Part shown: in pieces, positions 8,203-17,559 of the stretch
Layout: each line of letters begins with the position of its first letter
Position numbering within the stretch: position 1 is the stretch's first letter
Assembly: GCA_002409745.1 (NCBI GenBank)
Contig: DHOU01000011.1
Coordinates: forward strand, 62,001-126,000
Origin: Bacteroidales bacterium UBA5382
Lineage (GTDB): Bacteria > Bacteroidota > Bacteroidia > Bacteroidales > Dysgonomonadaceae
Reading direction: 5' to 3'
DNA length: 64,000 bases
The notes under the pieces: model-generated
What the model was told of the DNA's origin: nothing
What the model saw: only the letters and a program-made list of their open reading frames with translations
Database searches by the model: none
Made by a program: the position numbers and the translations under genes

Positions 8203-9141
8203 TTATTTGTGTTCGAGCGCATCGTCGTCCTCAATTGTAGATATCCATTCCGTGATAGCACACTTCGTCCCCCGCAGTCCGGCTCTGCTTATCGCGATGG
8301 TATAGGCGTACTTTTTCCCTGCTTCTAAACTGGGAATATTATTCTTTATCTGCCATCTGTAAGTATCGCCTTCCACTTCAAACTCCACATACTGTTCATC
8401 GCCGATAGAGGTAACAGGGAGAAGAATGGCCTCGTAGGTTTCGCTTGCGGTGTTATAATAGGGTGTAATATCGGTCGTCGCAGGCTCTTCTATATAGATT
8501 AAATTGCCAGTTCTTAAGTCGAATTCGGCCGTTCTGTTCATCTTTTTTATGGTAACCTCCACTTCCGAGTTGGGGTCTATTCCGGCACCTCGTTCCACCT
8601 TTATTGCCAGTTTACTCAGCTTGTGCTCGAAAGTGAGTTTTACCGGCCCGGCTGTCTTATTATATCCGGCACCTCCGTTATTGGCTGTGGCATACAGCAG
8701 GTCGATGGCTGTCTGATTTTCTTGATCGCCTACGTTTACCGGGTAGGCATACTCTTCTTCTATACCGGATTTATATGGGTAGTATGCCACAAAGTTCACT
8801 TTCTTTCCGTCTTGTGGAAAGAAGATGGTTTGTGCGGTATTGGCAGGTGAGAACACAGCATTGGCCGCATTGTCGGCATTGACCTCGGTCGCTTTGTATT
8901 GCACATTGACGGCGGCATCTACAATGGTTTCTGGCTCCTCATGCTTTACCATATAGATACCGACATGGTCGTCTTCTTCCACCCATTTGTCACCGCCCCC
9001 GGTGGTGCGGGTTTGCTGGACGCTGATTTGCGAGTTGAACCGCACGGCTACGCGCAGACTCTCGTCATTGATTTTGTCGTCTTTGCTGCATGCTCCTATC
9101 AACATGACAAAAATTGTAAGAATGATTGATTTTGGTTTCAT
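8203..9141 (-). CDS. Fimbrillin-family lipoprotein
   Basis: The 312-residue lipoprotein (VMLIGACSKDD, Cys18) shows the fimbrillin-like pattern seen next door: QQTRTTGGGDKWVEEDDHVG, VNFVAYYPYKS, IDLLYATA, LTFEHKLSKLAIKV, YEAILLP, GKKYAYTI and closing ITEW. Fimbrillin-like proteins are lipidated precursors; true pilins are then cut by an Arg-gingipain-like protease before polymerising. No pilus anchor, tip or minor-subunit genes are present here, and the gene sits inside a PUL operon. A surface adhesin or glycan-binding role is therefore more likely than a stalk pilin. It ends about where the chimera switches to its second module. Confidence 0.75.
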   Translation of the reverse strand: MKPKSIILTIFVMLIGACSKDDKINDESLRVAVRFNSQISVQQTRTTGGGDKWVEEDDHVGIYMVKHEEPETIVDAAVNVQYKATEVNADNAANAVFSPANTAQTIFFPQDGKKVNFVAYYPYKSGIEEEYAYPVNVGDQENQTAIDLLYATANNGGAGYNKTAGPVKLTFEHKLSKLAIKVERGAGIDPNSEVEVTIKKMNRTAEFDLRTGNLIYIEEPATTDITPYYNTASETYEAILLPVTSIGDEQYVEFEVEGDTYRWQIKNNIPSLEAGKKYAYTIAISRAGLRGTKCAITEWISTIEDDDALEHK

Positions 9142-9191
9142 GTTGTTTTAATTTTTGATTGTTGTGTCTTATACATACTTTATTTGAATAA

Positions 9192-10538
9192 TCATTCGTT
9201 TTTTTTCACTACAACGCCTTTATTTATCTGTAAATCAATTATTACAACATATTCCTCTCCTTGATTGCCGGGTATGACAGCATACCCTTCGCCTTCGTTG
9301 CCTAAAACGAAAGAATGGGAAGCAAAATCATCAAGATCCAATTTTTCTTTCCAGTTGAAAGTGATCGTCCCATCTGATAGACGAAATGCTGGTGGGGGAA
9401 AAGTACTCAGATTCCGGGTTATCGTTTTTATAAATAAATTAGGGTTTTCTCTATGCTTATCCATTTTTACTCCTCCGTAAACATTCCAAGCGGTAGTTAT
9501 TTCAACAAAACCTTCGCCCCAAATCCATACATTCTCTTTTATTGGATCTGCCGGATCAACTTTCACTGTTGAATAGGTTATGTCTGTTGGATTAAATATA
9601 ATTTTATGATAGCCTTTTTCCGGAATAATGAATTTCTCTTCTGAGTTTTTCTTGATTCCATTTTCGCCTTCTTTCCCGTAGATCACCGCGTCGGCTCCTC
9701 TACTGGAAATAAACAGGAATTCTCCGTTTTCTTTATGGTTGTAAACTAGTAATTCAAAATTACCGGTGGCTTTTTTCTCCATTATCTCCGCCCATTCTTT
9801 TCTCCATCCGGCATTTTCCAGTTTACCCGCCAAAATAACTTCACCATAAACATACATTTTATTTATAATCGGCGTTACTGAAAATGATTTTGTTCCGGAT
9901 TTTTCCTGTTCTGAGTCACTTAAATAAATATTGAATTCGGCATACGGCAACTCCAGTATCTCTATACTCCCTTGTTGTTCTGAGGATGAGGTTTTTTGAC
10001 CGTAATCTATCCAAGTGCCAGAATTGTCTTTATAAGAGATGTTAAAGAAAATCTTTTTTGCCTCGCTATTAGAGAAGTCAATTTGGATACCATTCGCAAT
10101 CGCATTTACTGTAAGCGTGTTCAGCACTTCGCGCAAGTATGTAACAGCGTAAGGCAAAATCGGCTCTATTTCCATTTCCACACTTTCGGATCGGTTTCCA
10201 TATTTGTTTACCGTATATAATTCTACAAACCTTTTTTGGGGAGAGAGTTTACTCAATGTGAAAGAAAAACTGTGTTTGGCAATGTCGAACCGTTGTATCT
10301 GCTTACCGCCGTCATCCGTAGGGTATTCCGCCGTGATAAGTATTACATCGCTTTCTTTCGGCGTATCGTAAGTGAAAATAGTCCCACCCTGAATATTTTC
10401 GATCTTGACATTGTTCAATGGACTGGGGATTGCATCCACCGCTCCTTCATTGGAATCGCAGGAGATAAACACGCACAATAGCGTCCCAAATAAAGGAATG
10501 AGCCATTTAGCGTTACGAAAAACTTCTATTTTCATCAT
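9192..10538 (-). CDS. PUL lipoprotein with DUF4959-like N-terminus and SusE/SusF-like C-terminus
   Basis: The 448-residue protein carries a lipobox (LCVFISC) and then SPLNNVKIENIQGGTIFTYD, the opening of DUF4959-type PUL lipoproteins. A second fibronectin-like unit follows (~125-225). Residues ~228-448 are the same module as in the neighbouring chimera (MYVYGEVILAGKLENAGWRK through FASHSFVLGNEGEGYAVIPG), replacing the usual DUF5000 end. DUF4959 proteins commonly follow SusCD pairs and act as surface glycan-binding proteins; I infer that role. Two ATGs start the frame (10538 and 10535); I use the first. The gap to the upstream beta-helix gene is nine bases, so they are co-transcribed. Confidence 0.75.
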   Translation of the reverse strand: MMKIEVFRNAKWLIPLFGTLLCVFISCDSNEGAVDAIPSPLNNVKIENIQGGTIFTYDTPKESDVILITAEYPTDDGGKQIQRFDIAKHSFSFTLSKLSPQKRFVELYTVNKYGNRSESVEMEIEPILPYAVTYLREVLNTLTVNAIANGIQIDFSNSEAKKIFFNISYKDNSGTWIDYGQKTSSSEQQGSIEILELPYAEFNIYLSDSEQEKSGTKSFSVTPIINKMYVYGEVILAGKLENAGWRKEWAEIMEKKATGNFELLVYNHKENGEFLFISSRGADAVIYGKEGENGIKKNSEEKFIIPEKGYHKIIFNPTDITYSTVKVDPADPIKENVWIWGEGFVEITTAWNVYGGVKMDKHRENPNLFIKTITRNLSTFPPPAFRLSDGTITFNWKEKLDLDDFASHSFVLGNEGEGYAVIPGNQGEEYVVIIDLQINKGVVVKKNE

Positions 10539-10547
10539 AAACTGTTT

Positions 10548-12158
10548 TTATTGTTCGATTTGATTTTTTCCGCTTTCATCTTTGAATTCGGCATTCCCGT
10601 AAGATTCCTTTTGGATTGTATTGCCGGAAATTGTATTGGACTCTGTAGCGGAACGTAACCATACGGCATACGCGGCCCTATTGGGGGAGTCCCCTTTGGA
10701 AATTGTATTGCCTTTCAATTCATTATTCCGACTATTTCCATCAAAGAGAACCTGCGAATAGGTATTGTCTTTAGAAAAATTATTGATAAACGTGTTATTG
10801 TTTATTTTGTTGCTGTTGGAATTTTCCACATTTACCGGAGTTTGCGCGATTTCACTCAAGTTGTTTCCTTTGACTTGTGCTGAATGCGTATCGCTCAGAT
10901 ACAATCCGGTTTCTGTTTGCTTCCGTAAAATATTACCCGATAGTGTTAGCTTCTCAGTTTTGGTACTTGAAATTCCTATTTTACCTCCTTCGATCTCCAA
11001 TTTCGATAATTCCACTTCTTTCGATCCTTTAATATTGGCTCCGATAGCTATTGGTTTTGAAGTTTGGAATGAAGATGAACTTATTTTTATATTCGTTGAA
11101 TTTGAAACTGATAGTCCTTCATAGTAATCGTTAACCGTGAAGTCAGAGAGTGCCACATTTGCTGCTTCCGATAGGGTAATGCCGTTACTAGCCGACTTTT
11201 CAATCGTTATTCGAGACATCTCCACATCTTTTGATCCACCATAAATCCTTAGCGCTTGTGATTTAGAGTCTGATATTTTTATATCGGACATTTCTATGCT
11301 ATATACGTTTGAATGGTATAAAGAAACGCCTACCGTACTGTTTTCCACAATGCAATTGGTGACTTTGATATCTTCCACTATTCCAAATTCACCATAGATG
11401 TGCAGTCCTATTTCCTTATTGTTACTAAAGGTGCAATTGTCAATTAATACGTTTTTTACAATTTCGTAGAATGCACTTGGTTCCAAATCAATTCCCGACT
11501 CGGGGGCGGTACCGTTTGTATTAGAGAATACGGAATTTTTCACAATAAGTCCGTTGACATGTATTACAGACATTCCCTGACGGCGGTTATTATCACAAAC
11601 TACGTTTTGTACAGTAATATTTTTGTTGTCATAAAACAGATGAATGCCGTCCCCCCAACAATCACTGATATGTATATTGCTGATCTCAACATTTGTAGCG
11701 TACCGAAGGTCAATCCCCATACCCCATTCTCCTTTTGTTCCCTGATGTTCGTATCGCTCACCGACAATTTTCCCACCGGATATTTTCACGTTGCCTACTT
11801 TCCATACTTTAAGGACATTATGCCACTCCAGGTTGTTGGGTAACGCTTTTAGTATAGCGTTATCGCTTAATTTGAGATGGATGTTATCCCTCAGTTCAAT
11901 GCTTTTTGCCGCATCGATTTCATATTCCCCGTCGGGTATGGTAACCGTTCCTATTTGGTTGGCTGCGGCATAATCAATGGTTCTTTGAATCATTTCATGA
12001 TCGGTATTGGCTTTTCTGAAAGTCAACACGTCAATTTCGGTTAAGGGTGGCTTTTCCTGTGGAGGATTCTCTGTACCGTTCTCTTTGCTGCAAGAGATTA
12101 AAATCACGGTAAAAAAGAATAAAGCCGATAAATATATTTTTTTTTGTGTCCTTTTCAT
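10548..12158 (-). CDS. Right-handed parallel beta-helix lipoprotein, probable polysaccharide lyase or glycosidase
   Basis: The 536-residue protein has a lipoprotein signal (FTVILISCSKEN). From about residue 45 it is made of repeated coils of the PbH1 type, each with an N/I-rich turn: NVEISNIHISDCWGDGIHLF, NITVQNVVCDNNRRQGMSVI and NVLIDNCTFSNNKEIGLHIY among many. This fold occurs in GH28, GH110, several polysaccharide lyases and alginate epimerases. The DGIH and NRRQGM turns form the most conserved patch, a plausible active groove. Encoded right after susD, so it probably cleaves or epimerises the glycan at the cell surface. The exact family cannot be set by eye. Confidence 0.75.
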   Translation of the reverse strand: MKRTQKKIYLSALFFFTVILISCSKENGTENPPQEKPPLTEIDVLTFRKANTDHEMIQRTIDYAAANQIGTVTIPDGEYEIDAAKSIELRDNIHLKLSDNAILKALPNNLEWHNVLKVWKVGNVKISGGKIVGERYEHQGTKGEWGMGIDLRYATNVEISNIHISDCWGDGIHLFYDNKNITVQNVVCDNNRRQGMSVIHVNGLIVKNSVFSNTNGTAPESGIDLEPSAFYEIVKNVLIDNCTFSNNKEIGLHIYGEFGIVEDIKVTNCIVENSTVGVSLYHSNVYSIEMSDIKISDSKSQALRIYGGSKDVEMSRITIEKSASNGITLSEAANVALSDFTVNDYYEGLSVSNSTNIKISSSSFQTSKPIAIGANIKGSKEVELSKLEIEGGKIGISSTKTEKLTLSGNILRKQTETGLYLSDTHSAQVKGNNLSEIAQTPVNVENSNSNKINNNTFINNFSKDNTYSQVLFDGNSRNNELKGNTISKGDSPNRAAYAVWLRSATESNTISGNTIQKESYGNAEFKDESGKNQIEQ

Positions 12159-12176
12159 TGTTATCGTATTTTTAAA

Positions 12177-14054
12177 TTATTCGACAGTAGGCGTATATCC
12201 CGGATTTTGCACCAACAATCGTGATTTTTGGATCTCCTCTTGCGGCAACGGGGCAAGGTATTCTTTGCGTTCAAATACTCTTTTTTGTATCACAATACGT
12301 TTGTAAAAACCGGTCAATGTTTTGGCCTCCATATCCATGCCGGTAAAGTCCCCGCCAAGGCCTCCTTCTCCGGGTTTGTTTTCCGCGATCATCCAGCGTT
12401 TCACATCAAAATAGCGCTGCCCTTCCGTCGCCAACTCTATCCTCATCTCGGCCCTGATCGCTTTTCGTTGCGCTTCCTGGTTCCCTTTAATCTGCGGTTT
12501 TATAGCTGCCAACAAAGGGATGCCGGCACGTTCGCGCACTTTGTCCACGTATTCTAAGATTCTCGGATCACCAGGGCTTACTTCATTCAGCGCCTCCGCG
12601 TACAACAGGTAGAATTCCGGCAAGCGGAAAATCATGATTGGCCGGTATTCAGTTAATGGATGGGGAGAAAGATGGTAAACCCTTTGGCTTAACCGTTTAT
12701 ATAACGAAGCACCGGAACGGGGCGCAAATCCGGAATTATCGGAGTTCCCGCCTTTGTTGTACCAGATTTGTTCGCCTCCGATGTGCCATTTCCTGCCGTT
12801 ATAAAAAATATTTTGATAAAACCGCGGTTCCCGGTTAATATACATTCGATGTGTCCCTATTTCAGTCCTTCCTGTTAAATCCTCTCCGGCGGTAGAAAAT
12901 CCTGTTTCGGTGTAAAGTGGCGATTCTTCGATGGCAAGTCCGTCGCACATAAAATAATCGTCCACCAATTCCTGCAGGACTCCGCCACCGCCCGTACTGG
13001 AACCTCCCCCTCTTGCTCCACGAGGTATGGTGTAAAAATCTATATTACCAACAGGGCCTCCAGCATTAATAACGCCTTGATCGTCCGACCGGGCCAAGAT
13101 AATCTCTTTGTTGAATTTCATGTGAACTTCATACACGCTTTTATACGGATCGTAAACCCCGTTCGTATATTCCTTATGCAATTCATAATGCCCGGCATTG
13201 GCATAGTCAATGAATGCCTGGCATGCATTCAACGCTTTCTGCCATTTTGTATCGTCCTTATCCGGGAATAACCGTTTTCCGTCTTTATTCGTAAGCTGCA
13301 ACGCTTCCGTGTAGCCGCCGTTAAACAGGGGAGACGCCGCGTACACCATAAGCCGCGCCCTGACGGCTAATGCTGTTCCTTTGGTAGGGACTGCCAGATA
13401 ATTCGGATCGTAATAATTGGGGCCTTTCAGGTCCTCCAGTATGTCTGTCAACTCAGTATAAATGAAATCGACCACTTCGTCCACCGAATTCCGGGCAAAA
13501 TCCAAATCCGGATCGGCCGGATTTGCTGACTTTTCCATAATAGGGACTGGACCGTATAACTCGAAGAGCAGGTAATGGTAATAGGCTCTTAAAAAACGGG
13601 CTTGCGCTTTTAATTCTTCTACCTCAGGTAGGCCTATGTAATCAGCATCTCCCGTTTTGGGTATTTCCTTTGCATTTTCTAAAAAGACATTTGCTTGGCG
13701 GATTAGTTGATACAAGTGCCATCGCCCGTAAAACAAAGGTCGATCGGCCGGACTTAACGCTCTTGTATAGGGGTAGTTTTCTTCGAAAGAAGGAATCAAC
13801 TCATCCGCTAAATTGGGCCAGGGATTCCCCATCCCTATATCCCATACTACTGATATCCAGTAAAAATTCATAGTGTTCGGAATTCCTTTGTATATATTCC
13901 GGTGCCACTTTCTTACGTCTTGCGGGTTTGAGAAAATTTTTTCAAGTGATCGTTCTTCCGCTAATTCGTCGGATACATCCAGATAGTCTTCACAGGACGT
14001 TAGAGCGAATCCGACAAAAAGAATAGCGGTTATAAGATATTTCAGATATTTCAT
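12177..14054 (-). CDS. SusD/RagB-family glycan-binding lipoprotein
   Basis: The 625-residue lipoprotein (FALTSCEDYLDVS) has the typical SusD opening, TPR-like helices (ELKAQARFLRAYYHYLLFEL), the strongly conserved RARLMVYAASPLFNGG, RLPEFYLLYAEALNEV, and the C-terminal block IRAEMRIELATEGQRYFDVK. SusD proteins cap the SusC barrel at the cell surface and deliver oligosaccharides. It lies 61 bases downstream of susC and is certainly co-transcribed with it. Sequence types of SusD do not reveal the glycan. Confidence 0.95.
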   Translation of the reverse strand: MKYLKYLITAILFVGFALTSCEDYLDVSDELAEERSLEKIFSNPQDVRKWHRNIYKGIPNTMNFYWISVVWDIGMGNPWPNLADELIPSFEENYPYTRALSPADRPLFYGRWHLYQLIRQANVFLENAKEIPKTGDADYIGLPEVEELKAQARFLRAYYHYLLFELYGPVPIMEKSANPADPDLDFARNSVDEVVDFIYTELTDILEDLKGPNYYDPNYLAVPTKGTALAVRARLMVYAASPLFNGGYTEALQLTNKDGKRLFPDKDDTKWQKALNACQAFIDYANAGHYELHKEYTNGVYDPYKSVYEVHMKFNKEIILARSDDQGVINAGGPVGNIDFYTIPRGARGGGSSTGGGGVLQELVDDYFMCDGLAIEESPLYTETGFSTAGEDLTGRTEIGTHRMYINREPRFYQNIFYNGRKWHIGGEQIWYNKGGNSDNSGFAPRSGASLYKRLSQRVYHLSPHPLTEYRPIMIFRLPEFYLLYAEALNEVSPGDPRILEYVDKVRERAGIPLLAAIKPQIKGNQEAQRKAIRAEMRIELATEGQRYFDVKRWMIAENKPGEGGLGGDFTGMDMEAKTLTGFYKRIVIQKRVFERKEYLAPLPQEEIQKSRLLVQNPGYTPTVE

Positions 14055-14115
14055 TTTGTTCGTTTTTACAGTTGTTGAAAAGGATTTTATAAATCAATAA
14101 AATACGGCATATATT

Positions 14116-17100
14116 TCAGAACGTTAATTCCAATCCTGCTGACCATGTAGCTGTGAGCGGATACCGTGCGCCGGCGCCGCTGTTTCCCAATTCCGGGTCA
14201 AACATTTTTACCTTGTCATACAACAAAGCAACGTTTTGTCCCATCACATAAATCCGGGCTTGTTTCATAAGAACTTTTGCTGCTATTTTTTCAGGAATAG
14301 TGTATCCCAGTTCAACCGTTTTTAATCGTAAATACGATGCGTCACGGAAAAACCAGCTGTTGAGTGTCGAGTTGGTATTTGTTTTACTTTTTAAACTTAT
14401 CCGGGGGAAAAACACATCTTGCGACGGGTTGGCCTCTGTCCAGCGGCTCTCGATTATTTCCTGCCTTACGCTCGAATTATAAATGGCTTCAGAGAAAGGT
14501 TGAAAGAGATGTGGCTGATTGTTCAGATTAAGGGATGTATTGCCGGCACCCTGAAAAAACAGGCTGACATAAATCCCTTTATAAGTTGCATTTATTCCAA
14601 AACCGTACATAATTTCTGGTACGGTAGGATGGACATAATCCTGTACCGCATCATAGTTTGTATCTACCACACCGTCACCGTTTTGGTCTACGTACAGGAT
14701 ATCGCCCGGCATCGGATTGGGCAGCATCTCGGAATGGACTACGCCTTCCCGCAACGTATAGGTTTTATTTCCATTGGCATCTACCAAAATGTTAAAATCA
14801 TCCTCCCTGTATAACCGGTCTACCGCTAGCCCTTTTAAACCGAAAAGGCGTGTTCCGGTAACCGCCATCCACGGATAGGATTGGGGAATTTCGTCGTATT
14901 CAAGGATCTTGTTCCTGGCGAAAGTGAAGTTCCCTTTCAAAGACAGTCGCCAGTCGCCTATGATCTGGTGGACGTTAAAAGCGGCGTCCACCCCTTTGTT
15001 GCTAACCTTACCGAAGTTTTGCCAAGGCGCCTGTCTGAATCCCGCGGCGCCGGATATCGTTTTCCGTTGCATCAATATATTTGTCCTCAGATTGTCGAAA
15101 TAATCGACCTGCAGGTCCGCTTTCCCATTGAAGAGCATAAGGTCGATACCATAATTCCGTTTCATCTCTATTTCCCAGGAGAGGGACGGGGATTCGAAAC
15201 GCCCTTCAATAATGCCGCCAACGTTGTTCAATGTCCCGGTGCTTCCTATACCCCAGCTATACCCGGAGTCGTCATTGAAAGAGGGTTTGTATAAAAACCG
15301 GTCTCCCCCGGTATTGTCGTTCCCCGTTTTTCCTACAGACGCCCGCAGTTTTAAGGAAGAGAGCGTATTTAACCAATTTTCAGGGAAGAAAGGCTCGTTG
15401 GTTATATTCCAACCCAATCCCACGGCCGGAAAGATACCGTAACGGTACCCTTTTGCGAACTGCTCGCTGCCGGTGATCCCGAAACTGCCTTCCAACAGGT
15501 ACCGGTTGTCGAATGCGTAGGTAGCCCTTCCTATCCATGCCTGTTTCCGGAAAGCCAGAGCGTTATTATGCAATTGCTTGTCCTTCTGGTAATAAAGTAA
15601 CATCCCCGTTACGGCATGTTTATCGAAAGCGCGGTCATAATTCAGAGACCCTTCTATATATATGTTTTTATTGCCGGAATTGGAGGTTGTCGGCGTACCA
15701 AAAGGCGTTTCATTCGTAATTTGATTAAAGATCAAATTCCCGTTGGGAAGTCTTCCTTCCGCGTAATAGGCCGCGGGCGTTTTTGACCTCGTCATATAAT
15801 ATATAGAATTCGAATCGTAACTGACCGCCCCTTTCACTTTCAATCCGGGAGTAACAAAGTCCAATTTCTGCTCCAGTTCCACTTTGGATTGAAGGCCTGT
15901 CCTCCATTCTTTCCTATACCCGCTTTCCATCAACTCGTTATATGGTTGCACCCAAGTGTCACTGCTGCGAGATAAGGTGCCGTCCGAATAGACAGCGGGT
16001 ATAACATGCGGAGGGACTTGTACAAAATTACTCAATAAACCAGATGTACTACTGCTCGGATAGTTGGTGGTTAAATACTGCCCGCTCAGGTCTACGCGCA
16101 GGAATGTGGTCGGGGTGACATTTATATCGATGTTACTGCGGAGGTTATATCGTTTCAACCCCGCGTTGTTGTTGTATTCGTTGTTCTGTTTAAATAAGCC
16201 GCTTTCTGCGAAATAAGCGCCCGAAACAAAATACCGCATCCTTTCACCGCCGCCCCTGAAATTCAACGTGTGTCGCGTATTGGATGTGTGTTTTGCCATC
16301 AAAGTTCCCCACCAGTCAACGCTCGGATATAAATCGGGGTCTTCTCCGGTTCTGTATTTTTCCAGTTCGACATCGTCAATGTATTTAGCGTCCCCATCAT
16401 TTGTCAGTCTCTCGTTGTAGAGCGTGAGGAAATCATACGAATTGGCGAAGCGGGGTATACGTATGGGCGTCAATACGCCTACCTCTCCCCGGTAAGAGAT
16501 GGAGGGTTTTTGCTCTCTCCCCCTTTTGGAGGTAATCAATACAACGCCGTTGGCGCCTTCGGAGCCGTAGATGGATGTGGCGGAAGCGTCTTTCAACAAA
16601 GTAAACGTCTCTATCTCATCCGGTTCAATATCGTTCATCTCTCGCGGCACGCCATCGACAAGCACCAACGGGTTCGTACCGCCGGCAAAGGAACTGACAC
16701 CGCGGATCCAGAACTCGGCGTTGTCGTATCCCGGTTCCCCCGAACGCTGCACGGAAATTAAACCGGAGAACTGTCCCGCTAAGCTGGTTGATAAACTCCG
16801 TGTGGGGATGCGTAATTCTTCACCCTTGACTGTTGTGATGGCCGCTACTACACTCTCTTTTTTCTGGCGTCCGAAACCAACCACCGTTATCTCTTCCAAT
16901 TCATCAACTTTTTCTTTCAGGATAATATTTAATGTGGTGTTATTGTTCACTTTTACTTTTTGGGGCTCCATACCGATGTAGGTAAATTCCAGTTCATCGG
17001 TGGGGCTTACTTCAATAGAATAAACTCCATCGACATCGGTAATGACTCCTTTTGTGGCCCCGACAATAATAACTGTGGCCCCGGGCAGGGATTCGCCTTT

Positions 17101-17496
17101 TTCGTCGGTGACTTTACCTTTTACGGTGATGGCTTTTTTCTGTTGTTGTACCACTCTCTCCTCCTTTGCCTGCTTTTTCATGATATACACCTGCCGGCCG
17201 TCGATCTTGTAGGTTGTTTGCGTATTTCCGAACAACAGATCAAGGACTTTTTCAATTGGCTGATCATTGACGTTTAGACTGACTTTCCGATTGAGATCAA
17301 TGTCATCGTTGTTATAGAAAAAAACCATATCGCTGGTCTTCTCGATAATACGAATAATCTCCCTTACCGACTTATCGGCCTGATGAATGGTAATTGGCTG
17401 CGCAATTGAACGCCCCGGAGTAAATAATTGCAGGCAACAGATCATAAGAATAACCTGAATTTTTTTTCGCCTGAATTTGAATTTTATTTGCTTCAT
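14116..17496 (-). CDS. SusC/RagA-family TonB-dependent transporter with STN signalling domain
   Basis: The protein has 1126 residues: signal peptide to about residue 32, STN domain (~40-108, IIRIIEKTSDMVFFYNNDDI), carboxypeptidase-regulatory-like domain (~123-200, KGKVTDEKGESLPGATVIIV), TonB box region (ELEEITVVGFGRQKK), plug (~220-330, with WIRGVSSFAGGTNPLVLVDG) and a large beta barrel ending in the aromatic-terminated strand GLELTF. The STN domain marks transporters that signal through a FecR-type anti-sigma factor, and those two genes lie directly upstream. Role: TonB-powered import of an oligosaccharide and sensing of its presence. Confidence 0.95.
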   Translation of the reverse strand: MKQIKFKFRRKKIQVILMICCLQLFTPGRSIAQPITIHQADKSVREIIRIIEKTSDMVFFYNNDDIDLNRKVSLNVNDQPIEKVLDLLFGNTQTTYKIDGRQVYIMKKQAKEERVVQQQKKAITVKGKVTDEKGESLPGATVIIVGATKGVITDVDGVYSIEVSPTDELEFTYIGMEPQKVKVNNNTTLNIILKEKVDELEEITVVGFGRQKKESVVAAITTVKGEELRIPTRSLSTSLAGQFSGLISVQRSGEPGYDNAEFWIRGVSSFAGGTNPLVLVDGVPREMNDIEPDEIETFTLLKDASATSIYGSEGANGVVLITSKRGREQKPSISYRGEVGVLTPIRIPRFANSYDFLTLYNERLTNDGDAKYIDDVELEKYRTGEDPDLYPSVDWWGTLMAKHTSNTRHTLNFRGGGERMRYFVSGAYFAESGLFKQNNEYNNNAGLKRYNLRSNIDINVTPTTFLRVDLSGQYLTTNYPSSSTSGLLSNFVQVPPHVIPAVYSDGTLSRSSDTWVQPYNELMESGYRKEWRTGLQSKVELEQKLDFVTPGLKVKGAVSYDSNSIYYMTRSKTPAAYYAEGRLPNGNLIFNQITNETPFGTPTTSNSGNKNIYIEGSLNYDRAFDKHAVTGMLLYYQKDKQLHNNALAFRKQAWIGRATYAFDNRYLLEGSFGITGSEQFAKGYRYGIFPAVGLGWNITNEPFFPENWLNTLSSLKLRASVGKTGNDNTGGDRFLYKPSFNDDSGYSWGIGSTGTLNNVGGIIEGRFESPSLSWEIEMKRNYGIDLMLFNGKADLQVDYFDNLRTNILMQRKTISGAAGFRQAPWQNFGKVSNKGVDAAFNVHQIIGDWRLSLKGNFTFARNKILEYDEIPQSYPWMAVTGTRLFGLKGLAVDRLYREDDFNILVDANGNKTYTLREGVVHSEMLPNPMPGDILYVDQNGDGVVDTNYDAVQDYVHPTVPEIMYGFGINATYKGIYVSLFFQGAGNTSLNLNNQPHLFQPFSEAIYNSSVRQEIIESRWTEANPSQDVFFPRISLKSKTNTNSTLNSWFFRDASYLRLKTVELGYTIPEKIAAKVLMKQARIYVMGQNVALLYDKVKMFDPELGNSGAGARYPLTATWSAGLELTF

Positions 17497-17559
17497 GATT
17501 TTATTAAATAAATGAATGCATTAAACTTAAGTTCGGATTTTTAAATATTGAATCTGAAA

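Noticed and set aside
8203..9141. Classical FimA/Mfa pilus operon
   Set aside because: No anchor, tip or minor-subunit genes accompany the fimbrillins, and they sit inside a SusCD operon.
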